The notes beneath the pieces were generated by a model. It ran no database searches. It was not told where the DNA came from and saw only the letters and a list, made by a program, of their open reading frames with translations. This document shows positions 50,355 through 59,879 of a stretch of 64,000 nucleotides of DNA, piece by piece. Numbering within the stretch: the stretch's first letter is position 1; every line of letters begins with the position of its first letter. Origin of the DNA: Pedobacter nanyangensis (GTDB lineage Bacteria > Bacteroidota > Bacteroidia > Sphingobacteriales > Sphingobacteriaceae); assembly GCF_003313505.1 (NCBI RefSeq), contig NZ_QMHO01000001.1:558001-622000 (forward strand). The letters run 5' to 3'. Both the position numbers and the translations under genes were made by a program.

Positions 50355-52748
50355 TTATTTAATTCGATTTGCCTCTTCAGCTACATTTTTTTGTCTGCTA
50401 GTTTTTAGCTTTCCATTGCCAAATTTATAACTTAAATTGATACGGACGCTTTGGTAATCGTATTCATTTTGGCCATTTAAGCTAGCATTGTTATTAATCT
50501 GCCTGTAAGCAATCTCATTTCCCTTGCTGATAATTGTAGAGGCAGTTAGTCCAACATTTAGCTGTTTGGCAAGAAAGCTTTTTCTAAAAGCCATGGTCAA
50601 AAAACCGTAGGCATTGGTCTGTAATGTACCATCAAAACTTGGGAAACTTTGGGTATAATTTAACTGAACGATATTGGTGCCGCCAAGTTTAAATGAATTG
50701 TTTACAGAAATATTAGCACCTGCACCATTTGTGGAAGGAACTAAGGTTTCATCTTTCGATGTTGTGCGTTGCCAATAATATCCTCCACTAAATTGGCTCT
50801 CCAGATTTTTGACCTTCCCGAAGGTGTAGTTTGCATAAACACCATATTGATAGCTGTTCAACAGGTTGTAGTAGCTGTATCTCTGTGTTTTGCCATCATC
50901 CAAGAAATTGGCGAAGTAACTGATTTGATCATGGTTGGTAGAATGATAAAACGTAGCGCTAAAATTTTGGTTATTCGTATAAGTAAATTCGACGTTATCA
51001 GAGAATGATGGCATGAGCAATGGATTGCCCTCTACGTATTGCAGCGGATTGATGAACCATTGGAAAGGGTTAAGCTGATCTAGTTTTGGCCTATTCACCC
51101 TTTTCGAGTACTTGATCGAATAGCTGGCCTTGTCAGATTGGTTATAACTCAGATATAAGGTAGGAAAAAAATTGCCGTAGTTACGTTTGATCTTGTCTGC
51201 ATTGGATTGGGACTTGCCATCGTATCTGGTGTTTTCATAGCGTAATCCACCCTGTGCGCTCCATCTTTTGCTCAATTTCATTTCCGCAGAAACGTAAGCA
51301 GAAAAGATATGTTCGTTGTAATTGAATACGTTGGTTAGTGCCTCGTTTAGGGCAGGTTTTTGGTTAACGATATCAAAAAAACGAACATCACTGTTGTTGT
51401 CTAAAAAAGCATGACGTAAACCGGTTTGCAAGCTTAGTCTTTTTAATGGCAGGTTAAAATCTAGGTTTGATACACCTAACCTATATTTATTTAGAGAGGT
51501 GTTTTTGGTTGCAGCAAGCACATTATTGTTGTTGATCTGATTATTTCTGTCGTTGCTGATATTGTTATCCAGCCACTGAAAACCTAATTCGAAAGACTTT
51601 CCTAAGGTATCTAGTTGTTGGTTTAGATAGGTATGCAAGCGATGATAGTTCCCGTTGATGGTTCCATATCCATTATTAAACAGTTGGGTGTTAAGTTGCG
51701 CATTGTTGTAGAACAAACTTTTGGATTGATCATTAGAGGTAAAATCAGAACCATTAAATTCATAAATGGCCGAAACATCTGTTTTAGGGCTTATCTTGTA
51801 GTTGATATTGATTGACGGGGCAAAATCTTTGGCAAGCACCTGTTTGTCCTGTCTATTATCGCTTAATGAACTGCTGAAAATGTTTTCATTCTCTTCATAA
51901 GCATTTATTCTGTTGTAGTTATATAATAGACTAGAACTTAGACTAAACTTTTCTGTCTGATAGTTGATGTTGGCGCTGTTTCTGGTTGAGAGCTTACTAC
52001 GTTGGGTAGCGGCCAAATTAACAGTTCCATTTAATCCCAAATTTGGATTTTTCTTTAGGATGATATTGATCAATCCCGAATTTCCTTCGGCAGCATATTT
52101 TGCAGGTGGTGTGGTAATAATTTCTACTCTAGAGATCTGTTCGCTAGATATGGTACCTAGATAGGCAATCAGCGCTTCTCCACTTAGTGCTATTGGTCTG
52201 CCATTGATCATCACATTTAGATTGCTTTTTCCAGCCATGCCGATATTGGTCTCATCTACTTTTAACAGTGGCGTGTTTTTTAGCGCATCTAAGGCATCGC
52301 CCCCCTGTGCTGATAATGAATTTTCTACATTAAACACCAGCCTATCGGTTTTTTGTACAAACAATGGCTTTTTTCCTGAAATAGTTACTTCTTTCATCAT
52401 CGTCACATCGTCTTCCAAGATGATGTTTGGGAATTGAAATCCATCAGTTTTGGTATGGTCTATTTCAATTTTACTACTGTTGAACGTTTTGAAACCAATA
52501 GCTTTAACCCTAATAAAGTAAATGCCCGATTGCGTAGTTTTAAAATTGAATTTACCTAAGCTATCAGTCAACGTATAATTCGTTGAAGTGCTATCTTTCA
52601 TGTTGATTAGCAATACTGGCGTGTAGGGAATGCTTGCATTATTTTTATCTAATAATTTACCCTGGAGGCTGCTTTGGGCATTTAGTTCTGTATTGGCAAA
52701 TACAATTAGGATAATAACTGTTAGAAAGTGTTTCAATAGTGTCTTCAT
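50355..52748 (-). CDS. TonB-dependent receptor, outer-membrane beta-barrel family
   Basis: A 797-residue outer-membrane protein. The signal peptide ends before QSSLQGKLLDKNNASIPYTP, the start of a carboxypeptidase-regulatory domain; a plug with QGGDALDALKNTPLLKVDET and SSEQISRVEIITTPPAKY follows; then the outer_membrane_beta-barrel (PF14905-type) barrel with RVNRPKLDQLNPFQWFINPL. This branch lacks a SusD partner and often takes up peptides, siderophores or unknown ligands. It heads the minus-strand cluster with the LytS/LytTR pair. Confidence 0.9.
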   Translation of the reverse strand: MKTLLKHFLTVIILIVFANTELNAQSSLQGKLLDKNNASIPYTPVLLINMKDSTSTNYTLTDSLGKFNFKTTQSGIYFIRVKAIGFKTFNSSKIEIDHTKTDGFQFPNIILEDDVTMMKEVTISGKKPLFVQKTDRLVFNVENSLSAQGGDALDALKNTPLLKVDETNIGMAGKSNLNVMINGRPIALSGEALIAYLGTISSEQISRVEIITTPPAKYAAEGNSGLINIILKKNPNLGLNGTVNLAATQRSKLSTRNSANINYQTEKFSLSSSLLYNYNRINAYEENENIFSSSLSDNRQDKQVLAKDFAPSININYKISPKTDVSAIYEFNGSDFTSNDQSKSLFYNNAQLNTQLFNNGYGTINGNYHRLHTYLNQQLDTLGKSFELGFQWLDNNISNDRNNQINNNNVLAATKNTSLNKYRLGVSNLDFNLPLKRLSLQTGLRHAFLDNNSDVRFFDIVNQKPALNEALTNVFNYNEHIFSAYVSAEMKLSKRWSAQGGLRYENTRYDGKSQSNADKIKRNYGNFFPTLYLSYNQSDKASYSIKYSKRVNRPKLDQLNPFQWFINPLQYVEGNPLLMPSFSDNVEFTYTNNQNFSATFYHSTNHDQISYFANFLDDGKTQRYSYYNLLNSYQYGVYANYTFGKVKNLESQFSGGYYWQRTTSKDETLVPSTNGAGANISVNNSFKLGGTNIVQLNYTQSFPSFDGTLQTNAYGFLTMAFRKSFLAKQLNVGLTASTIISKGNEIAYRQINNNASLNGQNEYDYQSVRINLSYKFGNGKLKTSRQKNVAEEANRIK

Positions 52749-52979
52749 TAGCTGGTTTATTTTATTTACACTGCTAAATTCTAAAAGAAGACAAGGTTTA
52801 AATCATAGTTTTCAATGAATTGAGGGAAACTTGCTATGAATTTAGGAAAAACGTAAATGGATTATAGCTCGTTTTTTACTTTATATGGATAGAATAGTTG
52901 TTGAACAATAATTTCTTTTGCTTGGATGTGGGACTTTAGCCGCAAAACTGCTCTTATATAGTACATAAGATAAAACTGT

Positions 52980-54218
52980 ATGACTAAGATAAATAAACTA
53001 ATGGCAGTATTTATACTGCTATTGAGCAGCTCGCTGTTTGCCCAGAAATCAGATTTTGTTGCTAAAACCTTTAAAACGGCAGCCCCATTATATGATAACT
53101 TATTAGCAAAAACTAAAGGTAATTTTATTGATTATCCTCACAGTTTGTATCCTGATGGGAATTTGAAATACCTACAAATAGATGAGTGGACAGGTGGTTT
53201 TTGGCCAGGCGCCTTATGGTATATGTACGAATACACTAAAGATACTAAGTGGAAAGATGCCGCACTAGCTTGGACACATTCCTTAGAAAGCAACCAGTTT
53301 AATACCTCGCACCACGATATAGGTTTTATGATGTATTGCAGTTATGGCAACGCACTTCGTTTTGTGAAAGATGAAAAATACCCTCAAATACTTTTACAGT
53401 CGGCAAAATCATTAGCTAAAAGATATTCTCCGGTGGTGGGCAGTATCCAATCCTGGAACGAGCGTAAATCAAAAGGCGATATCAATACTTGGGAATATCC
53501 GGTTATTATGGACAATATGATGAATTTGGAACTATTGTTTTATGCCAGTAAAATCAGTGGCGATACGAGCTACAGAAATATTGCCATTAAACATGCCGAG
53601 CAGACGATGAAAAACCACCTTAGGACCGATCATAGTTCGTACCATGTAGTGAACTATGATCCAAAAACTGGAAAAGTTCTGCATAGGCAAACCTTGCAGG
53701 GCTTTTCGGATAATTCTACTTGGGCAAGGGGACAAGCTTGGGGAATTTATGGGTTTACGGTAGTTTACAGAGAAACAAAAGATCCACGTTTTTTAGAAGC
53801 TGCCATAAAAATGGCTGATTTCTTTCTCCAACATCCAAATTTACCTAAAGACAAGGTACCTTATTGGGACTTTAACGTCGGTCAGCAAGGATATAAACCA
53901 GATTGGCATTTCGATCCAAAAAAATATGCGGAGGTGCCAAGAGATGCATCGGCGGCGGCCATAGCAAGTTCTGGTTTGCTAGAATTAAGTACAATGCTGA
54001 AAGCAGAGCAAGGCAAGAAGTATTACAATGCGGCCGTTAGCATGTTGAAATCCTTGAGCAGTGATAAATATCTAAATGTAGAGCGACAAAATCCCTACTT
54101 TTTATTGAAACATAGCACAGGAAACTTTCCTTCTGATAGAGAAATTGATGTGCCATTGATATATGCAGACTATTATTTTCTGGAAGCACTTTTACGATAT
54201 CAAAAAATAAGCAAGTAA
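52980..54218 (+). CDS. GH88 unsaturated glucuronyl hydrolase
   Basis: Removes the unsaturated uronic acid left at the non-reducing end of oligosaccharides after polysaccharide-lyase cleavage. 412 residues; signal peptide ending LFAQ (residue 22). The alpha/alpha barrel motifs are present: DEWTGGFWPGALWYMYE (68-84), the catalytic pair Asp113 (HHDIGF) and Asp178 (VIMDNMMNL), and DNSTWARGQAWGIYGF, which forms the sugar-binding edge. Full length. It precedes the ECF sigma gene with a terminator in between, so it is a separate transcript of the same locus. Its presence says the substrate contains uronic acid and is attacked by a lyase. Confidence 0.92.
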   Translation: MTKINKLMAVFILLLSSSLFAQKSDFVAKTFKTAAPLYDNLLAKTKGNFIDYPHSLYPDGNLKYLQIDEWTGGFWPGALWYMYEYTKDTKWKDAALAWTHSLESNQFNTSHHDIGFMMYCSYGNALRFVKDEKYPQILLQSAKSLAKRYSPVVGSIQSWNERKSKGDINTWEYPVIMDNMMNLELLFYASKISGDTSYRNIAIKHAEQTMKNHLRTDHSSYHVVNYDPKTGKVLHRQTLQGFSDNSTWARGQAWGIYGFTVVYRETKDPRFLEAAIKMADFFLQHPNLPKDKVPYWDFNVGQQGYKPDWHFDPKKYAEVPRDASAAAIASSGLLELSTMLKAEQGKKYYNAAVSMLKSLSSDKYLNVERQNPYFLLKHSTGNFPSDREIDVPLIYADYYFLEALLRYQKISK

Positions 54219-54240
54219 TTCAAATTTAAATTAGTTAAAC

Positions 54241-54276
54241 AGCACCTTGTAGTTATCATGGCAAGGTGCTGTTTTT
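54241..54276 (+). terminator. Terminator after the GH88 gene
   Basis: AGCACCTTG pairs perfectly with CAAGGTGCT over a 12-base loop, followed by GTTTTTG. Confidence 0.88.
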
Positions 54277-54323
54277 GTTAAATCGAAAATATTAGATAGA
54301 TTTGATTGGATGCTTCCTCAAGT

Positions 54324-54905
54324 ATGATTAGATCAACAGACAGTAGTATAGACGACCAATATTTATTAGAACAGATGAAGATCGATGATGAATCGGCCTT
54401 TCATCTACTTTATGAAAAATATTGGGAGCAAGCATATAACGCAGCCTACAAACGATTGAAGGATGCAGATTACGCCAAGGATATTACGCAAGACATCTTT
54501 TTACAACTGTGGTCTAGACGATATGATTTGCAAGTGGCTTCAGTACCAGCATACCTTTATACGGCTATCAGAAACAATGTTTTCAAATGGATGGAGAAGG
54601 AGCAGAGGTTTACAACAATTCCTGATTTGTTAGAAATTTTGGTGCAGGAAAGCGACCAAGCTGACGTAGAGTTATTACGAAAAGAATTTATGTTAAAGTA
54701 CGAGGCACTGGTAGACAGTTTGCCTTCATCGCAAAGAACTATCTTTAAACTTAGGTTTCACGAAGATCTTTCTACCAAAGAAATCGCCGAAAAACTCGAT
54801 ATCAGTAGAAAAACCGTACAAAACCAATTGGGTAAGAGCGTAAATCAGCTCAGGGATTCGCTAGATCTACTGTACATTGTCGTTTTATTGCACCTCGGAA
54901 AATAA
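54324..54905 (+). CDS. ECF RNA polymerase sigma factor
   Basis: A 193-residue sigma-70 family factor of the Bacteroidota FecI-like kind. Region 2 has FHLLYEKYWEQAYNAAYKRL and AKDITQDIFLQLW; region 4 has LPSSQRTIFKLRFHEDLSTK and AEKLDISRKTVQNQLGKSV. The start at the ATG at 54324 (MIRSTDSS) is chosen over an in-frame TTG at 54306. It should direct transcription of the SusC/D locus downstream when released by the FecR protein encoded 80 bases later. Confidence 0.92.
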   Translation: MIRSTDSSIDDQYLLEQMKIDDESAFHLLYEKYWEQAYNAAYKRLKDADYAKDITQDIFLQLWSRRYDLQVASVPAYLYTAIRNNVFKWMEKEQRFTTIPDLLEILVQESDQADVELLRKEFMLKYEALVDSLPSSQRTIFKLRFHEDLSTKEIAEKLDISRKTVQNQLGKSVNQLRDSLDLLYIVVLLHLGK

Positions 54906-54984
54906 TTTTCTTTTTTTTGTGGGACTTTTTCGTGTTAGTCGGTCTTGTTGATATGGGCTGTCTATATAAGCTGCCGTAACCAAG

Positions 54985-56139
54985 ATGGATAAAAAAATAT
55001 TTCTAGAAATTTTAGCGAGATATAACAGAGGGGCTGCCAATAGGGAAGAGGTAGAGTTTTTAGAAGCATACTACGAACTATTTGACGCCGAAGGAAATAT
55101 CCTTAATGGTCTAAATTCACAAGAAAAATTAAATATAAAGAATGAGATTTCAGCAGGTCTTTTGCTCGAAATTTCCAACCAAAAACAGAAGAAAATACCA
55201 TTTTATTATTCGAAATGGTGGTCTGTAGCTGCAGTTTTAGTACTGCTAACTTCACTAGGTATCTTTTATTTCAAAAGCGAAAAACCAAGGGTTTTAATTA
55301 CTCAGACCAAGAAAGAAAATATCATCAAGCCAGGTGTTAATCAAGCTATATTGACCTTAGCAGACGGCTCTACCATTGGCTTAAATGAAAGTTCTCATGG
55401 TGTTGTTGTAGAAGAAGACGGTTTAAAAGTTACCAAGGGAGCCGATGGAAAGATCAGTTACGATGTAGAAAAAGATCTAGTGCCAAGTATCAATACAGTG
55501 GCTACACCTAGAGGTGGGCAATATCATTTAGAATTGCCAGATGGAACAAAAGTTTGGTTAAACGCTGCTTCATCTATCAGATTTCCAACGCGGTTTTCTG
55601 GAAAGACTAGGACGGTAGATGTTACTGGTGAAATTTATTTCGAAGTCGCCAGTAACAAGGAGATGCCATTTCTGGTACGCACACATCATCAACAGATAGA
55701 AGTATTAGGCACACATTTTAATGTGAATGCTTACGAGGATGAACTTGATGAAAAGACAACGCTAATTGAGGGAAGTGTAAAAGTGGCCAAATTGGATAAA
55801 GCTGCGAACGAAAACACCCTATGGAAAGTATTGCGTCCGGGCCAAGAAGCATCAATAAAGCAAAAAGGTACCCAGATAACCGTTGCAGAAATTGATACCG
55901 ATGTGGCAGTTGCATGGAAAAATGGCTATTTCAAATTTGATAAGGCAGATATTCACGCGGTGATGCGCCAGATAGCTAGGTGGTACGATGTGGAGGTTGT
56001 GTATGTCGGCGCTAAAAATGAAGATCTTTTTGTGGGAGAAATGAAACGTACCGAAGATATTAGAGGTGTATTGAAAATATTGGAACTAAGTAAAATAAAA
56101 ACTTCCATTAAAGGAAGAACAATTGTCATAGCCAACTAA
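54985..56139 (+). CDS. FecR-type anti-sigma factor
   Basis: A 384-residue inner-membrane regulator. The N-terminal cytoplasmic part (about 1-75) would bind the sigma factor; one membrane helix (KWWSVAAVLVLLTSLGIFYF); then the periplasmic FecR domain with VATPRGGQYHLELPDGTKVW and FEVASNKEMPFLVRT, and a DUF4974-like C-terminus (KADIHAVMRQIARWYDVEVV). It receives the signal from the STN domain of the SusC transporter that follows. Length and order (sigma, FecR, SusC, SusD) are typical for this phylum. Confidence 0.94.
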   Translation: MDKKIFLEILARYNRGAANREEVEFLEAYYELFDAEGNILNGLNSQEKLNIKNEISAGLLLEISNQKQKKIPFYYSKWWSVAAVLVLLTSLGIFYFKSEKPRVLITQTKKENIIKPGVNQAILTLADGSTIGLNESSHGVVVEEDGLKVTKGADGKISYDVEKDLVPSINTVATPRGGQYHLELPDGTKVWLNAASSIRFPTRFSGKTRTVDVTGEIYFEVASNKEMPFLVRTHHQQIEVLGTHFNVNAYEDELDEKTTLIEGSVKVAKLDKAANENTLWKVLRPGQEASIKQKGTQITVAEIDTDVAVAWKNGYFKFDKADIHAVMRQIARWYDVEVVYVGAKNEDLFVGEMKRTEDIRGVLKILELSKIKTSIKGRTIVIAN

Positions 56140-56197
56140 ACAAACAAAATCAAACTTTATGAATACCTAAGAACCAAATTAAATAGGCTAAAAAAAA

Positions 56198-56241
56198 ACC
56201 GGAAGTGCGGGAACACTACCGGTTTAATCTCCCAGTGGGAG
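56198..56241 (+). promoter_or_regulatory. Twin hairpin leader before the STN-type SusC gene
   Basis: Two adjacent hairpins: ACCGG with CCGGT (56198-56202 / 56219-56223) and CTCCCA with TGGGAG around a single G (56229-56241). I recall similar 'accgg...ccggt ttaatctcccagtgggag' leaders before FecR-linked SusC genes in Pedobacter relatives. They could form a terminator, attenuator or binding site. No T-run follows directly. Confidence 0.5.
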
Positions 56242-56307
56242 GTGTTTGGCCCAAACCAAAAAAACTGTGTAAAGAACTTTCAATCAAAGACCAAACCTTA
56301 CAAAAGT

Positions 56308-59300
56308 ATGCAAATTAATTTTTACGGTAAAATCCGGATGCTTTCTGGATTTTGCCTGTCCAAACTGTTTCTAACCATGAAACTTACGGTAATCATTATT
56401 ATGATTAGCTGCTTTCATATAAGCGCTAAAAGTTATTCTCAAAGTCTCAACTTAACAGGCAAAGATATTCCCTTGGCCAAAGCGCTGACGATGATCAGCA
56501 AACAAAGTGGACATTACCTGTTCTACAAGCATAATGAACTTAAAGATGCAGATCCTGTAACGATCAAATTAAAGAATGCCAGTTTAACCCAAGCTTTAAA
56601 AGAGGTTTTCAAAAACCAGCCTTTTACTTTTGTTATTGAGCAAAAAACCATTGTTGTTATCAAAGTGAAGACTGAAGCGCCAAAGACATCTATTTTTATA
56701 GACATCAAAGGAACGGTGCTGGGAGATAAAGGAACTCCATTGCCAGGGGCTGGTATACGTGTTAAAAACGGCACTCAAACTACAGTAACAGATGCCAATG
56801 GTAATTTCAGTTTAAATAATTTACCAGAAAACGCAGTGCTTGTGGTGACTTATATAGGTTATGTAACACAGGAATTGCCTATTGGTAATAAAACAACCAT
56901 CACGATTAATCTGATAGAAGATGCAGCCAGCTTAAATACATTGGTGGTTGTAGGTTATGGCAAACAAGAACGTAAAGATGTTACAGGTTCGATCAGTTCT
57001 ATAGATTCGAAAAAAATCAAGGACCAGCCTGTTGTAAGTCTAGACAACGCCATGGCAGGTCAAATGGCTGGCGTACAGGTTAGTCAAGCCACAGGAGCGC
57101 CAGGTGGTGGATCTACCGTTAGGATTAGGGGTGCCGGCTCCTTAAGCGCTGGTAACGAGCCATTGTACGTTGTAGATGGTTTCCCGGTAACCAATGATTA
57201 TAACCAAAGAAACAATCCATTAGCAACGATAAACCCGTCAGATATTGATAATATACAAGTACTAAAAGACGCTTCGGCAACGGCAATTTATGGTTCAAGA
57301 GGATCGAATGGTGTGGTCATCATCACTACCAAATCTGGAAAAACAGGAGCCTCTAAAATAGATTTCAATTTAAGTACAGGTGTACAACAGGTTGAGAAAA
57401 CCCTAGACATGTTAAATGCTAGAGAGTACGCCATTTATATGAACGAAGCAAGAAATAATGCCTGGGTCAATTCTGCCCCAGGCAGATCAGCTTCAGATCC
57501 AAACTCAGTTCGTTTGCTTTCTACGCCGGCGGCAAATAGAGTTTTTTATGTGTTGCCAGATGCACTTTCTGATCCAGATGCACTGGGTGTGGGTACCAAT
57601 TGGCAAGATGAAATCTTTAGAACTGCCCCTATGAGCAATTACCAGATTAATTTTTCTGGGGGTAATGAAAAAACTAAATACTTTGTATCTGGTGGTTATT
57701 TAACACAAGACGGTATATTGTTAGGAACAGATTTGAAACGCTACTCGTTCCGAGTGAATGTAGAGTCGCAAGTAAATAAAGCGGTAAAAGTTGGGGCAAA
57801 CTTAACCCCAAGCTACAACTTTTCTAACCAAACTCTGGCCGAAGGTAACTGGCAAGGTGGCGGTATTATCCAATCTGCTTTAGCTGCAGGCCCACATTTA
57901 ACACCTTACAATGCAGATGGTAGTTATCGAAAAATTACTGGCTTGGGCATGGGAACCAGTGAGGTAGATAATCCAGTTAAAATAGCAAAAGAATATTTTC
58001 ATCAACAGGGCAACATGAGGTTGTTGGGGACTGCCTTTGCTGAGGTAACCATCATTAACGGCTTAAATTTTAAATCTTTGGTAGGTGCAGATATCAGAAA
58101 CTTTAGAGAACAGATCTTTAATCCATCAATTATTAACCCAAACAGTGTAAACGATACTAAGTTGGCTACGGCTAACAACAACACTATCCAGTCGAGAAAT
58201 TGGTTGGCAGAGTTTACACTAAACTACAACAAGAAAATTAAGAAACATGCATTTGATGCATTATTTGGTTATACGATACAACAAGAAAATATCGAATCTG
58301 CCTCTATTAGCGCTACCAATTTTCCAAACGATATTGTAAAAACAACCAACGCCGCGGGTACAATTACTAGTGCACCAGCACCGGTAGAAGATTGGGCTTT
58401 ACTTTCTTATTTGGCTCGTATCAACTATAGTTTTGACAACAAGTATTTGCTCACCGCTACTTTTAGAACTGATGGTTCGTCTCGTTTTGGTTTCGATAAC
58501 CGTTGGGGAGCTTTCCCTTCAGTATCATTAGGATGGAGAGTTTCTGAAGAGAATTTCATGAAGAATGTGAACTGGCTGTCTGATTTAAAGGTTAAAGCCA
58601 GTTACGGTATTACTGGAAACAACTTTATCAGTAACTACGGCGCTATTGCACTTACTACAGCCGATAACTACATTTTTGGAGCAAGTGGCGGTACGGTTAA
58701 CAACGGTATTAGGCTAAATAACATTGGCAATAGCTTATTAGGTTGGGAAAAGAATAAACAATTAGATTTAGGGTTAGAGTTTGGTGTGCTGCAAAACAGA
58801 ATGTTCATGTCTGTAGACTACTATAATAAAAGAACTTCAGACTTATTATTGAGTGTTCCTGTACCCACCTTAACAGGATATACCAACGCCTTGCAAAATA
58901 TCGGCGAAATTCAAAACAAAGGCTTCGAGTTCACATTAACTAGCAGAAACTTGGTAAAAGAGTTTAAATGGACTACCGATTTTAATCTCTCTACTAACAA
59001 TATCAAAGTGTTGGCTTTGGGCCCTGATGGTTCGCGGATCTTATCAAGACAAACTACATTTGCTGCAGGCAATACGCACGTTACGGAAGTTGGTGCTACA
59101 CCCGGTGCATTTTTTGGCTACAAAGTGATTGGTGTTTACCAAAATCAAAATGAAGTAGATACCCAACCTGTAATTAAAAATGCAAATGGAACTACTGCAT
59201 CTAAACCAGGCCAGCTAAAATTTGCTGATATCAACGGCGACGGTGTAATTACTGCCGATGATAGAACCAATATTGGGAGTCCGTTTCCAGATTTTACCTA

Positions 59301-59808
59301 CGGCATGACCAATAGTTTTTCTTACAAAAACTTTGATTTTTCGTTTACCCTACAAGGTGTACAAGGGTTCGAGGTGCTTAATGCAGCCAGAAGATTTTAT
59401 GGAAGCTACTCGGGCTTAAACAACTCTTTACGAAGTGCGGCTAACGGTTGGAAATCTGCTTCGGAGCCAGGTAATGGCATGATCCCACAAATAGATAGAA
59501 ATTTTGCTTCTTTAGGTGTAGCTTCGGTTATTAACAATGCTACCTCTGCATTTGTTGAAGATGGCTCTTATTTAAGAATTAGAAACATTACGTTAGGTTA
59601 CAACCTGCCGGCTTCGGTAGCAAAAAAGCTAAAGGTAGCCAACGCTAGATTTAGCTTTACGGTACAAAATGCTTTCACATTTACTAATTACGAAGGCTAT
59701 AACCCAGAAGTAAGCGTAGAAGGGGCAAACCCTTTAATGCCAGGGGTTGATTCTGGTGCCTATCCATTGGCTCGTACATTTATGTTCGGTTTAAATTTTG
59801 GATTTTAA
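56308..59808 (+). CDS. SusC/RagA TonB-linked transporter with STN signalling domain
   Basis: A 1166-residue outer-membrane transporter. The start at the ATG at 56308 is used; an upstream GTG (56242) would begin inside the leader hairpins. Long signal region ending SAKSYSQ, then an STN domain (SLNLTGKDIPLAKALTMISK), a carboxypeptidase-regulatory-like domain, a TonB-box-like LVVVGYGKQE, the plug (ATAIYGSRGSNGVVIITTK) and the barrel ending in FGLNFGF. The STN domain contacts FecR and passes the substrate signal to the sigma factor. Its substrate is probably a uronic-acid oligosaccharide, from the GH88 gene nearby. The partner SusD gene is 71 bases away. Confidence 0.94.
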   Translation: MQINFYGKIRMLSGFCLSKLFLTMKLTVIIIMISCFHISAKSYSQSLNLTGKDIPLAKALTMISKQSGHYLFYKHNELKDADPVTIKLKNASLTQALKEVFKNQPFTFVIEQKTIVVIKVKTEAPKTSIFIDIKGTVLGDKGTPLPGAGIRVKNGTQTTVTDANGNFSLNNLPENAVLVVTYIGYVTQELPIGNKTTITINLIEDAASLNTLVVVGYGKQERKDVTGSISSIDSKKIKDQPVVSLDNAMAGQMAGVQVSQATGAPGGGSTVRIRGAGSLSAGNEPLYVVDGFPVTNDYNQRNNPLATINPSDIDNIQVLKDASATAIYGSRGSNGVVIITTKSGKTGASKIDFNLSTGVQQVEKTLDMLNAREYAIYMNEARNNAWVNSAPGRSASDPNSVRLLSTPAANRVFYVLPDALSDPDALGVGTNWQDEIFRTAPMSNYQINFSGGNEKTKYFVSGGYLTQDGILLGTDLKRYSFRVNVESQVNKAVKVGANLTPSYNFSNQTLAEGNWQGGGIIQSALAAGPHLTPYNADGSYRKITGLGMGTSEVDNPVKIAKEYFHQQGNMRLLGTAFAEVTIINGLNFKSLVGADIRNFREQIFNPSIINPNSVNDTKLATANNNTIQSRNWLAEFTLNYNKKIKKHAFDALFGYTIQQENIESASISATNFPNDIVKTTNAAGTITSAPAPVEDWALLSYLARINYSFDNKYLLTATFRTDGSSRFGFDNRWGAFPSVSLGWRVSEENFMKNVNWLSDLKVKASYGITGNNFISNYGAIALTTADNYIFGASGGTVNNGIRLNNIGNSLLGWEKNKQLDLGLEFGVLQNRMFMSVDYYNKRTSDLLLSVPVPTLTGYTNALQNIGEIQNKGFEFTLTSRNLVKEFKWTTDFNLSTNNIKVLALGPDGSRILSRQTTFAAGNTHVTEVGATPGAFFGYKVIGVYQNQNEVDTQPVIKNANGTTASKPGQLKFADINGDGVITADDRTNIGSPFPDFTYGMTNSFSYKNFDFSFTLQGVQGFEVLNAARRFYGSYSGLNNSLRSAANGWKSASEPGNGMIPQIDRNFASLGVASVINNATSAFVEDGSYLRIRNITLGYNLPASVAKKLKVANARFSFTVQNAFTFTNYEGYNPEVSVEGANPLMPGVDSGAYPLARTFMFGLNFGF

Positions 59809-59879
59809 GAAACATTAGCAATGAAATTTTCCCATTTATAGGGATTGCTTCATTACCATTAAAGAAAAATCTTAGAAAG

